Source: CAWGCE01 sp964480915
GTDB lineage: Bacteria > Planctomycetota > Planctomycetia > Pirellulales > Pirellulaceae
Length of the DNA stretch: 64,000 nucleotides
Direction: 5' to 3'
NCBI GenBank assembly: GCA_964480915.1
Contig: CAYZRS010000004.1
Span: 1-64,000, forward strand
Under the pieces are notes generated by a model, which saw only the letters and a program-made list of their open reading frames with translations, was not told the origin of the DNA and did no database searches. Both the position numbers and the translations under genes were made by a program. This document shows, piece by piece, positions 9,145 to 17,826 of this stretch; position 1 is the first letter of the stretch, and each line of letters starts with the position of its first letter.

Positions 9145-11169
9145 ATGAATCGCCTTCGATACTCCTGCGCTGCGGCTGCACTGATCGCCGCCACTTCTTC
9201 TTCTCTCCCCCTCACACCGGCCGCCGAGACGAACGAAGACTCGACGCCGTTCGTCATGCGGGTCGCAATCGATGCGAGTGATCTTCCGCGGCGACTTCTG
9301 AGTGCCAAGGTCGAATTGCCGTTGGTGAATCGCGAATCGGGCTCATCCGAAACCGATGACCTTGATTCGGCCCCGGCAAACGACAAGGCCAAGCACGAAG
9401 TCGCTCTGTGGTATCCCAAGTGGGTACCAGGATCGCACGGACCGGGCGGGCCCATCGCCAACGTTGCCGGCATTCTCGTTGAAGATGACCAAGGCCACCG
9501 CCTGGAATGGCGACGCACGGTCGGCGAACCTCACCGCATACTCGTCGAGGCAAATTCCGATGTGCAGAAACTGATCGTTTCGGTTCGATACATCGCCAAC
9601 CAGCCAACGACCAATTCGATGGGACACGATTCTTTTGGTAGTGCGCTCGTGGGCATCGTCAGCCCCAGCTCGGCACTGTTCTACCAAGAAGGAATCGACG
9701 TCGATGAAACTCAAGTGGCTGCGACGTTAAAATTGCCGGCGCAGTGGAAAGCGGCGTCCGCCCTGCCCGTCGCTGAAACCGCCAAGGCCGATGCAGCAGG
9801 CGCACCCATCTCGTTCCAGCAAGTTTCGCTCCGGACGTTTGTCGACAGCCCCATCCTATGCGGCAAACACCACCGGACTCACAATCTGGTCGAAGCGGCC
9901 TACGCTCAAAACCAAGAGACTCCCGACAAGTTCACGATTCCGCCTCACCGCCTGCAGCTTTTTAGCGAAGCCGAATCGGTCCTTGAGGTACCCGCAGAGA
10001 TCCTGTCTCGGTTTCGGAAGATGGTCACCCAAGCGGGGCTCCTGTTCCGCAGTCACCCCTATCCAGAATTCGACATTCTCTTAGCGACCAGCGATCTCAT
10101 CTCCCGCAACGGACTGGAACATTCGCGTTCGTCCCTCAACGTACTCGGCCAACGCACGTTGCAATCGACCGACGCACTCAAGGGCTGGGACCGTTTGTTG
10201 GTTCCTCATGAGTTCATCCACGCTTGGTGCGGTAAGTATCGCCGACCAGCCGGCATGGTGACTAGCGATTTCCACACCAGCAAGGCGACCGAACTGTTGT
10301 GGGTTTACGAAGGACTCACCCAATACCTGGGTGAACTGGTCGAGGCTCGCAGTGGTTTCATGACGGCTGACGAGTTTCAGCATCGTCTGCTGATCGAAGT
10401 TCGCAGCGCCATGTACCAGCAGGGACGCCAGTGGCGGTCGCTGGCCGACACGGGCGCTTGCTCGAACACGCTGCGCGCCGGCAGCAGCTCCTGGCCCCGC
10501 CTGCGCCGCAGTCAAGATTACTACATGGAAGGGATGCTCTTCTGGCTCGAAGCGGATGCGATCATCCGAAATCGGTCCCAGGGTCAGAAATCGCTGGACG
10601 ATTTCTGCCAAAGCTTCTTCCATTTCGACGTCGATTCACCTCACCCAAACGGCTATGAGCGTTCCGACATCGTCAAGGAATTGCAACAGGTCGTAGCTTT
10701 CGATTGGGATGGGCTGATTGCCCGCCGCATCGAACAGGTCGCCGATCGTTTCGATCCTCAAGTCGTCGATCGCCTCGGCTATTCGATTCAGTACTCAAAT
10801 GAAGAACCGGACGTACCGAGCAAGACCTTCCGCAAGTCGTCGGGCGTCGATGCCATCGATTCGCTTGGAGCCGTTTTTACACCGCAGGGAGAAGTGGGTG
10901 ACCTCCTGCTGCATTCCCCCTCCGACAAGGCGGGACTAGGCCCCGGAATGAAAATCATCGGCATTAACGGGCACGCTTGGAGCGAAAATCGCATGCGAGA
11001 TGCGATCGCCCAATCGACAACGACGGGAATCATCGAGCTGATGACCGTGAGCGGTGACTCATTCGAGACGCTGAAGATCGACTACGACGGCGGCCCCCGA
11101 TTCATGACGCTGGTTCGCAAAGAGGCTGGCAAAGATGTGCTGGCCGAGATCCTTCAACCGCTCGAATAG
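9145..11169 (+). CDS. Secreted M61-family metallopeptidase with C-terminal PDZ domain
   Basis: The 674-residue protein has a signal peptide (about residues 1-28), an N-terminal beta-sandwich domain typical of M61 (YPKWVPGSHGPGG at about residues 91-103), the zinc site HEFIHAW at about 356-362 and the downstream glutamate in WVYEGLTQYLGE. The C-terminus (about 565-660) resembles a PDZ domain: GDLLLHSPSDKAGLGPGM, then IIGINGHAW. M61 peptidases are glycyl-type aminopeptidases, and PDZ-bearing members act in the periplasm. The gene is monocistronic in appearance, with 144 bases upstream and a repeat-containing gap downstream. All catalytic residues appear present. Confidence 0.9.
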   Translation: MNRLRYSCAAAALIAATSSSLPLTPAAETNEDSTPFVMRVAIDASDLPRRLLSAKVELPLVNRESGSSETDDLDSAPANDKAKHEVALWYPKWVPGSHGPGGPIANVAGILVEDDQGHRLEWRRTVGEPHRILVEANSDVQKLIVSVRYIANQPTTNSMGHDSFGSALVGIVSPSSALFYQEGIDVDETQVAATLKLPAQWKAASALPVAETAKADAAGAPISFQQVSLRTFVDSPILCGKHHRTHNLVEAAYAQNQETPDKFTIPPHRLQLFSEAESVLEVPAEILSRFRKMVTQAGLLFRSHPYPEFDILLATSDLISRNGLEHSRSSLNVLGQRTLQSTDALKGWDRLLVPHEFIHAWCGKYRRPAGMVTSDFHTSKATELLWVYEGLTQYLGELVEARSGFMTADEFQHRLLIEVRSAMYQQGRQWRSLADTGACSNTLRAGSSSWPRLRRSQDYYMEGMLFWLEADAIIRNRSQGQKSLDDFCQSFFHFDVDSPHPNGYERSDIVKELQQVVAFDWDGLIARRIEQVADRFDPQVVDRLGYSIQYSNEEPDVPSKTFRKSSGVDAIDSLGAVFTPQGEVGDLLLHSPSDKAGLGPGMKIIGINGHAWSENRMRDAIAQSTTTGIIELMTVSGDSFETLKIDYDGGPRFMTLVRKEAGKDVLAEILQPLE

Positions 11170-11206
11170 CCGCTCCGTTCTATTGCCTTTTTTCCGTTCT
11201 GTCACC

Positions 11207-11251
11207 CTTCGCTCCGCACTGTCGTTCTGTCGCCTTTCGCTCCGCGAAAGG
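11207..11251. repeat. Direct repeat with an 8-bp hairpin after the M61 gene
   Basis: The segment TTCTGTC followed by a near-identical CCTTTCGCTCCGC-type stretch occurs twice in tandem (about 11207 and 11225). The second copy runs into a perfect 8-bp inverted repeat, CCTTTCGC and GCGAAAGG, around a TCC loop at 11233-11251. There is no run of T after it, so it is not a standard intrinsic terminator. It may slow transcription or stabilise the 3' end of the M61 message, or be a small mobile-repeat remnant. Confidence 0.4.
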
Positions 11252-11357
11252 AGCGTCGAACAAAATGCCCGACAAGAATCGAATCCAAAGCGAGTGGCAT
11301 AGGCGACTGGCCGAACCAAGCCGAACCGCCCGTTGCATTTGACTCGCCGCCCCTCGC

Positions 11358-11391
11358 TCGACGGAATCGGCTGGTGGAGTAGAATCAACGC
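11358..11391 (+). promoter_or_regulatory. Possible promoter giving a leaderless message
   Basis: TCGACG at 11358-11363 and TAGAAT at 11380-11385 are separated by 16 bases, an acceptable -35/-10 arrangement for the housekeeping sigma. The -10 lies only 6 bases before the ATG at 11392, so transcription would begin at or next to the start codon. No ribosome binding site is present, which fits a leaderless message. The match is by eye only. Confidence 0.3.
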
Positions 11392-11862
11392 ATGGACGGA
11401 ACCGCAATATTGCCGCGGATGATCGCTTCGGGCGGTCAAACAGGCGTCGATCGAGCTGCGCTCGATGCGGCGATCCATCTTGGCATCCCACACGGCGGCT
11501 GGTGCCCGCTGGGCCGGCTCGCTGAAGATGGCGTCGTCCCACCAAAGTATCAACTCGAGGAACTGCCCTCCAGCAAGTACTGGGTGCGTACGGAACGGAA
11601 TGTCGTCGATTCCGATGCAACGCTCATTTTGTTCTGCAACGAATTGAGCGGGGGAACTCAGTTTACTTTCCGCATGACGCAGAAACACCATCGCCCCTGC
11701 TTGACGGTCGACCTGGCAGCCCCGGTTGGGCCATCCGAAGTACGTGACTGGATTCACCAATCCGCGGCCGAAGGAATTCTGAATGTCGCCGGCCCGCGTG
11801 AAAGCAGTTGGGAAGGCATCCATCAGACGGCGTACGAGTATCTCGTTGCCGTTCTTTCTTGA
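11392..11862 (+). CDS. YpsA/SLOG-fold protein, putative molybdenum carrier family
   Basis: The 156-residue protein begins with the nucleotide-binding SLOG motif SGGQTGVDRAALDAA (about residues 11-25), then HGGWCPLGRLAEDG and RTERNVVDSDATLIL. This is the pattern of the putative molybdenum carrier family related to lysine decarboxylase-like and YpsA proteins. The fold binds nucleotides or nucleotide-derived ligands. Molybdate or cofactor binding is inferred for a few relatives only, so the function is uncertain. It is a single gene between the M61 gene and a convergent DUF1571 gene, and may be translated from a leaderless message. Confidence 0.72.
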   Translation: MDGTAILPRMIASGGQTGVDRAALDAAIHLGIPHGGWCPLGRLAEDGVVPPKYQLEELPSSKYWVRTERNVVDSDATLILFCNELSGGTQFTFRMTQKHHRPCLTVDLAAPVGPSEVRDWIHQSAAEGILNVAGPRESSWEGIHQTAYEYLVAVLS

Positions 11863-11876
11863 AACTCCGGGACAAC

Positions 11877-11907
11877 AAAAAACCCCCTTGGCGAAGCCAA
11901 GAGGGTT
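11877..11907 (-). terminator. Intrinsic terminator of the DUF1571 gene
   Basis: Read on the minus strand, a 12-bp stem (one mismatch) with the loop TTC is followed by a run of six T. The stem arms are at 11881-11892 and 11896-11907. It begins 34 bases beyond the stop codon of the minus-strand DUF1571 gene. On the plus strand the poly-A lies before the stem, so it would not serve the convergent gene ending at 11862. This is the clearest terminator in the window. Confidence 0.85.
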
Positions 11908-11940
11908 CTCGGAGTTTGCTGATTTGTTGTTGCCGCGAAC

Positions 11941-13041
11941 TTAAAAGTTGTAGGCAGAGTTCCGATGATCAAAATCGGCGTCGGTCAGCCCGACATTTAG
12001 TTCGAGATCCTTGTACGTGTACATTTCAACAACTTCGGGACGGCTCCCGGGGGTCGTCGGCCACATGTAGGCGGCGTACCGAATGGGGACTCGCAGTTCT
12101 TCGTCGATGAGTACCTGAGCCAAGTAGACATTCATACCCTGCTCGGCAGCAGGACCGACTTTGGGCACTGGACGTTTGACTTGCAAGAACTTGCAAGGGC
12201 GCCCATCCATCTTCGCACCGCTTTGATAGGTCACTTCGCAATCGTCCACATCCGGATCGGCGACTGATCGATCGATCAATCGTTGGGTCAGATTGGCCAG
12301 TCCGATTTCGGTCATTGGATAGCGATTGGTCGACATGACGAGCGGACTGTTCACCGACAGAGGTACTGCTGGCAACAAGCGGCGTGCGCCGGCGCCCTCT
12401 TTCACGAGAATTTTCGGCGACTTGTAACGTCCTTCGACGTATAGCACTTCCCGGTTCTTCACTTCGCTCGGACGGCGAAATTTACAGTAGACGCTAAACG
12501 GAACAACGAGTTTTCCGTTTTGGACCTGTCGGTTGCGCACCTTTAATTCCATGTATTCGGACGGCAAGATTTCGCCGCGGACATTTTCCTGTTTGATGAA
12601 CAGACAGGTGTAGTCGCGGATATTCTGATTGATGTGAAGCAGATTGGCCCGAGCATCCTCAATCGCCAAATCGAGTGTCTTTCGCGCCTCACTGACTTCT
12701 GGCACGGTGGGCGGAGCAGGAGTCGCCGCCATCGGCTGGACCGATCGTGCAACTTCCGCGATCGGTTCTTCACGCGCAGGTTCTGGCCCGACCGCTGTTG
12801 GCAACGAGTTGCCTGCGGGCGCATCGACGCTCGGCGCAACCTGCGCAGGCACCACGGCTTCTTGGCGAGTGGGCGCCGCACTGTTTTCGAGCACGGGAGC
12901 CGGACCGCGTTGCATCTCTTCAGCCTGGTCCTTCGATACGTGGAACACCGGGCTCTTCAATTGCTCACGTTCCTGGCCGATTATCACGGCGGCAAGAAGA
13001 GCAACAAGACACCCCGAGGGTAAGAGAGCACGCCTGAGCAT
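11941..13041 (-). CDS. DUF1571 domain protein, exported
   Basis: The start is taken at the ATG at 13041 (MLRRALLPSG), which gives a signal sequence or anchor at once and has a GGAG upstream; a longer frame from 13125 adds a cysteine-rich leader without support. The 366-residue product has an N-terminal hydrophobic segment (about 5-21), a proline/alanine-rich linker to about residue 115 and the conserved DUF1571 domain from about 118 to the end, including DYTCLFIKQE, YCKFRRP, KSPKILVKE and the C-terminal YTYKDLELNVGLTDADFD. DUF1571 resembles outer-membrane lipoprotein carriers of the LolA type in length and strand pattern, but its role is unknown. It has its own terminator and faces the MBL hydrolase gene across a gap with a palindrome. 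Confidence 0.82.
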   Translation of the reverse strand: MLRRALLPSGCLVALLAAVIIGQEREQLKSPVFHVSKDQAEEMQRGPAPVLENSAAPTRQEAVVPAQVAPSVDAPAGNSLPTAVGPEPAREEPIAEVARSVQPMAATPAPPTVPEVSEARKTLDLAIEDARANLLHINQNIRDYTCLFIKQENVRGEILPSEYMELKVRNRQVQNGKLVVPFSVYCKFRRPSEVKNREVLYVEGRYKSPKILVKEGAGARRLLPAVPLSVNSPLVMSTNRYPMTEIGLANLTQRLIDRSVADPDVDDCEVTYQSGAKMDGRPCKFLQVKRPVPKVGPAAEQGMNVYLAQVLIDEELRVPIRYAAYMWPTTPGSRPEVVEMYTYKDLELNVGLTDADFDHRNSAYNF

Positions 13042-13379
13042 TACCGTTTTTTCTCCTTCGCGTGCTTTCGTCAACACACGACACTTCCATGTTCTACAAC
13101 GATTCGCACATCGCTGGGCTCCCATCCGTGGAACCTAAACGGACCTCACTGACTCATTGCCTGCCGCTTGCCAGCCGGCCGAAAGCCTTGGACAGCCAAT
13201 GCCATCCGCGAAGCGCCTCAAACTGGAACTCGCGGACCTGAGATACATAACCTATCTATCGCCCCTCTATTTAATCATGATTACAATCCTAGTCCAACGG
13301 CGTTCATGCAGACCTTTCGACAAAGTGTCTTTAAGCCGCACAGTTTCGCAAGCCGGAACGACTTAAACCAGGACCCCTT
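13042..13379. promoter_or_regulatory. Divergent intergenic region with a 12-bp palindrome
   Basis: This gap separates the DUF1571 gene (minus) from the MBL hydrolase gene (plus) and must hold both promoters. It contains an AT-rich island around 13250-13290, and within it TAATCATGATTA at 13272-13283, a perfect 12-bp palindrome that would suit a dimeric repressor or activator. TACAAT overlaps its right end and could be a -10 element for the plus strand. No gene is seen. Confidence 0.3.
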
Positions 13380-14051
13380 ATGGCTCACGCAACCTTAAAG
13401 TGGAGCTGCATCACGTCAGCTCCGTTCCAACAGAATACGTTCGTTTTGCACCGCAAAGAGCAGAAAAACTGCCTGATTGTCGACCCTGGCTTCGAACCGG
13501 GCAAGATCGTCCGCCACCTAGCCGCTCACGATCTAACCCCGGTCGCCATCCTGAATACCCATGGCCATAGCGACCACATTGCTGGCAATGCTGCCATGAA
13601 GACCGAATGGCCCGACTGCCCATTGATCATCGGGACCGGCGACGCTTTCAAACTGACCGACCCCGCAGCCAACCTCTCGGCCGATTACGGTTTCCCGCTC
13701 GTCAGTCCCGCCGCCGACCAGTTAGTCGAAGAAGGCGAGACCCTCAATTTTGCCGACATCGAACTGGAAATCCTCCACACGCCGGGCCACTCCCCTGGCC
13801 ATATTGTCTTCCTGATCAAATTGGACGAGCCCTGGCTCCTCGTCAACGGCGACGTCCTATTCCAAGGCAGCATCGGCCGCACCGATTTCGCTGACGGCGA
13901 CCACGAGGCCTTGGTCACGGCGATCCACCAAAAGCTATTCACACTCCCGGACGACACGATCGTTCTCACCGGCCATGGCAACTCGACCACGATCGGTGCC
14001 GAAAAACAATCGAACCCGTTCGTGGGCAGACCGGCAGGGTTTCGCTTTTAA
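13380..14051 (+). CDS. MBL-fold metallo-hydrolase, glyoxalase II-like
   Basis: The 223-residue protein has the metallo-beta-lactamase zinc motif THGHSDHIAG at about residues 60-69, a second histidine in HTPGHSPGH (about 131-139), the bridging aspartate in LVNGDVLF (about 156-163) and the last histidine in LTGHGNSTTIG (about 199-209). Together these are the full two-metal site. Family members of this size hydrolyse thioesters such as S-lactoylglutathione or related substrates, and many are simply annotated as hydroxyacylglutathione hydrolase-like. No gene for the partner lyase lies nearby, so the substrate is open. It ends with a 4-base overlap against the convergent histidine kinase gene. It is cytoplasmic, with no signal peptide. 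Confidence 0.9.
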   Translation: MAHATLKWSCITSAPFQQNTFVLHRKEQKNCLIVDPGFEPGKIVRHLAAHDLTPVAILNTHGHSDHIAGNAAMKTEWPDCPLIIGTGDAFKLTDPAANLSADYGFPLVSPAADQLVEEGETLNFADIELEILHTPGHSPGHIVFLIKLDEPWLLVNGDVLFQGSIGRTDFADGDHEALVTAIHQKLFTLPDDTIVLTGHGNSTTIGAEKQSNPFVGRPAGFRF

Positions 14052-15778
14052 CCAACCCGATCATCCATGTCACGATGAACTGGTGTCGACACGCTGGAGC
14101 CATCTTCCGGCGATGATTCGCCCGGTTCGACGGCCGGCAACTGTAGGGTGAAGCTGCTGCCTTGGCCCGGTTCGCTGGTGACGCTGATTTCGCCGCCGTG
14201 CTCTTCCATGATTTTTTGGCTCACCGAGAGCCCCAGCCCCGTGCCGCCCTGCCCCTTCGACGATTCGAACAAGTTGAAAATCTTGCGTTGATCTTCCTCG
14301 GTGATGCCGGCACCGTTGTCGGTGACGGTGACTTGAGCGAGTTGAGCATCGGTGTCGAACTTCGTGGCAATCGTCACCAAGCCCGTCGCCTCTTCGCAGG
14401 CGTCGATGCCATTGGTGACAACGTTCAAGATCGCGTGGTGCAACCCCTCGGGATCGAATGTGAGTGTCGGGATGGTGGCGTCGAGTTCCGCCTTCAGTGC
14501 CACGCCCCGTTCGGCCGCGTGAGTCGACATCAGCTCGACAACATCTTCGACGATGGCGTTGAGTTCCGAGGCGAGCCGCTCTGGCTGGCGTTCTTTGCTG
14601 AACGTCAACATATCGAGTACGAGCCGCGAAACCTTCTCCTGGTTGCGTTCAACAATCGACCATCCGCGACGAACCACGTCGGGCTCTTCGTCTTTCAACC
14701 CTTCTTGAATGAGGTAGCTACCGCCGCGGATCCCTTGCAGGATGTTCTTGATATGGTGCGACAGGCCGGCGATTGTTTGGCCAATCGCGGCGAGCCGTTC
14801 CGATTGAACCATTGCGGAATAATAAGACGTATCCTCAACGGCCAAGGCGGCCTGATGACCGATGGCGATCATCAGCTTTAAATGCTCTTCGTTAAATTTG
14901 TTGGCGATGCCTTGCTTGATCAAATGGCCAGGCGGCGTGTAAGTATCGATATAGATAACGCCCACGACGCCATAACGACCTTGCATCGGCACGCAGATCG
15001 CCTCGCGAACACCCAGTTTGACGATACTTCCACCCGCTTCCCAGCGCTGATCATCTTGCGCGTCACTGGTCAGAACGCCTTCATGCTTCTCCATGACGAA
15101 ATCGAGAATGGTCTGGCTAATCGACATCTTGTCGTCGGTGCGAACACCGGGGCGGTTCTGCCTGACCTTGGGCTGTAGCTCCTGGCTGTCACCTTCCAAG
15201 AGCATGATGGTGCCGCGATCCGCTTCGACCCACTCGAAAATGAGATCCATGATACGGGCCAGCAATTCATCGATGTCCATCGTGTGACTCGCGGCGAGCG
15301 CCGTGCGATACATGACCTGCAAATTGCTACGGGCTCGTGCCAGCCAAGGGCTCTCGTTGTCCAGCTCGTCAGAAAACGAAGCGTCCAGGTCTCCCAGAGA
15401 CTTGATGATTTGAGACTCGTCTCGCTCGGACGAGGCCGACACGATATCGACTTCGTTCCGAAGATCGGCCACCGACTGATCATGCTCGGGGCCGGTGTAG
15501 ATCATCAGCGTCCGGCCAATCTGGATACGGTCACCGCTGCGCAGTGAGTGCTCTGAGACTCGCTGGCTATTCACGTAGGTTCCGTTGGAGCTGCCCAGAT
15601 CAATCAGGAGGAAAGCACCATCTTTCTGTCCCTGGCGGATTTCGACATGCTGTCGCGACACTTCGGTGTCCCGTAGGCACACGACATTCTTGGCATCGCG
15701 TCCGACCTGAACCGATCCTTCTTCCAGTTCGTAACGGCGGCCTTGGTCGTGACCTCGAATGACAAACAGGGACGGCAC
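14048..15778 (-). CDS. Soluble FHA-GAF sensor histidine kinase
   Basis: The 576-residue protein starts with an FHA domain (about 1-96; VGRDAKNVVCL, VSRQHVEI, LGSSNGTYVN), which binds phosphothreonine. A GAF domain (about 160-320) and a kinase core follow: phosphoacceptor helix with GLSHHIKN (histidine about 341), N box NVVTNGIDACEE, G1 box TDNGAGI, and KGQGGTGLGLSVS. There is no membrane segment, so it is cytoplasmic. The HisKA helix is of the HHIKN type seen in NtrB-like kinases. No response regulator is adjacent. An FHA domain on a histidine kinase suggests a link between Ser/Thr kinase signalling, of which two examples lie in this window, and two-component signalling. That link is inference. 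Confidence 0.92.
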   Translation of the reverse strand: MPSLFVIRGHDQGRRYELEEGSVQVGRDAKNVVCLRDTEVSRQHVEIRQGQKDGAFLLIDLGSSNGTYVNSQRVSEHSLRSGDRIQIGRTLMIYTGPEHDQSVADLRNEVDIVSASSERDESQIIKSLGDLDASFSDELDNESPWLARARSNLQVMYRTALAASHTMDIDELLARIMDLIFEWVEADRGTIMLLEGDSQELQPKVRQNRPGVRTDDKMSISQTILDFVMEKHEGVLTSDAQDDQRWEAGGSIVKLGVREAICVPMQGRYGVVGVIYIDTYTPPGHLIKQGIANKFNEEHLKLMIAIGHQAALAVEDTSYYSAMVQSERLAAIGQTIAGLSHHIKNILQGIRGGSYLIQEGLKDEEPDVVRRGWSIVERNQEKVSRLVLDMLTFSKERQPERLASELNAIVEDVVELMSTHAAERGVALKAELDATIPTLTFDPEGLHHAILNVVTNGIDACEEATGLVTIATKFDTDAQLAQVTVTDNGAGITEEDQRKIFNLFESSKGQGGTGLGLSVSQKIMEEHGGEISVTSEPGQGSSFTLQLPAVEPGESSPEDGSSVSTPVHRDMDDRVG

Positions 15779-16263
15779 GTCAATTCCTTAAAGACTTCCG
15801 GGAGGCAGTGTTGAGCCTCAGTCGGACCCAACCAGGTGAATTTTACGAGGCTCGCTGGCTCGTTGGTAGGGCGTCGGTCCCAGGAGATGGGTGGACTGGG
15901 CATAGTTCGCGGGCAGGCAGACCGGAAAAACTAAAGTCGTGCGACTGGCGCGAGCTAGCATCGCTCGTGAATGAGCGGGCTCCATTCCTGCCACCCGGCG
16001 TTCCGTGACCGAAAGCACTAGCCACAAGGCAGAAACGTCGAATTCCCCACATTGTATGGGAATCTTTACGACTGCCCGCTCGGCCGCGTCCGCCAAAATC
16101 TTGAGTCCCAGGCTAAAAATTATGGGAATTGACATCTGACCTTTACCTTCCATTTCGTTCTCGGCACAATCACCACCCCACTACGGGGACCAACCTGCCA
16201 ATCAGGTGACGGTCGAATAAATGAATCGGTCAAGGATGACCAAAACAGCAAGGGAGTGCTGAC
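15779..16263. other. Intergenic region before the envelope operon
   Basis: No credible gene is seen. The first part is upstream of the FHA kinase on the minus strand and the last part upstream of the OmpH gene. The direct repeat TATGGGAAT occurs near 16055 and 16121. TTGACA at about 16129 would do as a -35 box, but no good -10 follows at the right spacing. GGTCAAGGATGACC near 16229 is a small hairpin. A GGGAG about 8 bases before the GTG at 16264 is the likely ribosome binding site. Confidence 0.35.
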
Positions 16264-16854
16264 GTGAGAACTTTACTTCGCGGCGCAACGATTTGTGCGC
16301 TTTGCCTCTGCTTTTCCGGCGTAGCTAACGCAACGGGAACTCAACTAGCAGTTATCGATGTAAGCAAGATCTTTAAGAACCACACTCGGTTCAAGCAAGC
16401 CATGGAGTCTATGAAGGCAGAAGTGAAGACCTTCGAGACCTCGTTGCAGGCCCGTGGCCAGCAGATGAACGACCTTCGCAAGAAGATGCAGCCCTTTGCT
16501 CCAGGTAGCCCCGAATACAAGAAGCTCGAAGCCGAAATCATGCGAGTTCAGGCCGAAGGCCAGATCGCCGCAGCTCAGAAGAAAAAAGAGTTTCTCGAAC
16601 GAGAAGCCAAAATCTACTTCGAAGTCTACAACGAAGTGACCGCTGAGGTCGCCAAGTTTGCGGAACAGCATGGGATCGGCCTTGTGATTCGCTTCAATAG
16701 CGAACCGATCGACCCGACGAACCGCCAAGCGGTACTCGAAGGAGTCAACCGAGCGGTCATTTTCCAGAAGAATCTGAATATCACCAACGCGATTCTGCAG
16801 CGCCTGGAGCAAACCCAGGTCAGCAACCGACCTGCTGCTGCGGCGCCCCGTTAA
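16264..16854 (+). CDS. OmpH/Skp-family periplasmic chaperone
   Basis: The 196-residue protein has a signal peptide (about 1-23, ending VANATG) and a long charged helical region (about 40-115) that would form the coiled-coil tentacles of Skp. The first strand QLAVIDVSKIFKNH is diagnostic of OmpH. Skp trimers hold unfolded outer membrane proteins in the periplasm. It starts at GTG, with GGGAG in front. It heads a plus-strand run with lpxC and lpxA, as skp heads lpxD-fabZ-lpxA in proteobacteria, although lpxD and fabZ are missing here. Its presence supports a real asymmetric outer membrane in this organism. Confidence 0.88.
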   Translation: MRTLLRGATICALCLCFSGVANATGTQLAVIDVSKIFKNHTRFKQAMESMKAEVKTFETSLQARGQQMNDLRKKMQPFAPGSPEYKKLEAEIMRVQAEGQIAAAQKKKEFLEREAKIYFEVYNEVTAEVAKFAEQHGIGLVIRFNSEPIDPTNRQAVLEGVNRAVIFQKNLNITNAILQRLEQTQVSNRPAAAAPR

Positions 16855-16930
16855 GCGGTCGTTCAAAAGCGATCATCGCCCGTCGTGGGCGAGCCGCGAA
16901 TCCTATTCAGATTTTTGTGGAACGAGTTCA

Positions 16931-17812
16931 TTGACAACGGCACGACGCCAACAACGTACGCTCGCACGACCTGCACAACTGTCGGGGGTTGGTTACTGGA
17001 GTGGAAAAGACATTCATGTCGAATTCCGGCCAGCAGCACCTGACACGGGTCTCGTTTTCGTCCGCAGCGATATGGCACCGATTCGGCGCATCCGGGTACT
17101 TCCGGAAAACCGCATCGTCTCGCCCCGTCGCACGACGCTGACCGAAAACGGTGGCACGGTCGAGATGGTCGAACATTTGCTCGCTGGCCTGGCTGGCTTG
17201 CAAATTGACAACTGCGAGATTTGCATCGATTCTCAAGAGATGCCTGCCCTTGATGGCTCCAGCTTAGCGGCTGTGCAAGCGATCGAATCGGCTGGCGTGA
17301 TCTTCCAAGATGCGATGCGAACGCAAATTACGGTCGATCAGACCGTACGCGTCGGCGATGAGTCTGCTTGGATTGAAGCTCGCCCCTCAGATAAACCCGG
17401 TCTGTTCGTGGACTATCACTTGGACTACGGGTCCGAGACTCCCATCGGAACCCAGAGGTTCAGCCTGGAAGTGAATCCCAAGTCCTTTTGCCAAGAGCTC
17501 GCATCGGCCCGTACTTTCATTTTGGAAGACGACGCCAAGTGGATGAAAGCTCGCGGATTAGGTGCACGAACAACCTACCAGGACCTCCTCGTCTTCGGCG
17601 AGGACGGTCCGATTGGTAATGAACTTCGGTTCAAGGACGAATGCGTCCGTCACAAAATCCTCGATCTCGTTGGCGATTTAGCACTCTCGAACTGTGATAT
17701 CCACGCCCGCATTTGCGCCCATCGCAGCGGACATCGATTGAATGCTGATCTCGTGCACGAGCTACTTGAACAATACCAGCCGACCCTAGCTTCATTGCGA
17801 ACGGCCGTCTGA
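16931..17812 (+). CDS. lpxC: UDP-3-O-acyl-N-acetylglucosamine deacetylase LpxC
   Basis: LpxC removes the acetyl group of UDP-3-O-acyl-GlcNAc, the committed step of lipid A synthesis, using zinc. The 293-residue protein has SGVGYWSGKDIHVEF at the start, MVEHLLAGLAG with the first zinc histidine at about residue 82, the signature HKILDLVGDLAL holding the second histidine and the aspartate (about 241 and 245), and AHRSGH with the general-base histidine near 265. The start is the TTG at 16931; no ATG lies before the family sequence. There is no fused FabZ domain, unlike Bacteroidetes. The next gene, lpxA, begins 14 bases after the stop, so the two are surely co-transcribed. Confidence 0.95.
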   Translation: MTTARRQQRTLARPAQLSGVGYWSGKDIHVEFRPAAPDTGLVFVRSDMAPIRRIRVLPENRIVSPRRTTLTENGGTVEMVEHLLAGLAGLQIDNCEICIDSQEMPALDGSSLAAVQAIESAGVIFQDAMRTQITVDQTVRVGDESAWIEARPSDKPGLFVDYHLDYGSETPIGTQRFSLEVNPKSFCQELASARTFILEDDAKWMKARGLGARTTYQDLLVFGEDGPIGNELRFKDECVRHKILDLVGDLALSNCDIHARICAHRSGHRLNADLVHELLEQYQPTLASLRTAV

Positions 17813-17826
17813 AGCGGAGCCACAGT

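Noticed and set aside
15818..16153. Minus-strand frame of 111 residues in the gap before ompH
   Set aside because: No ribosome binding site, no signal peptide or domain, and composition unlike coding sequence here.
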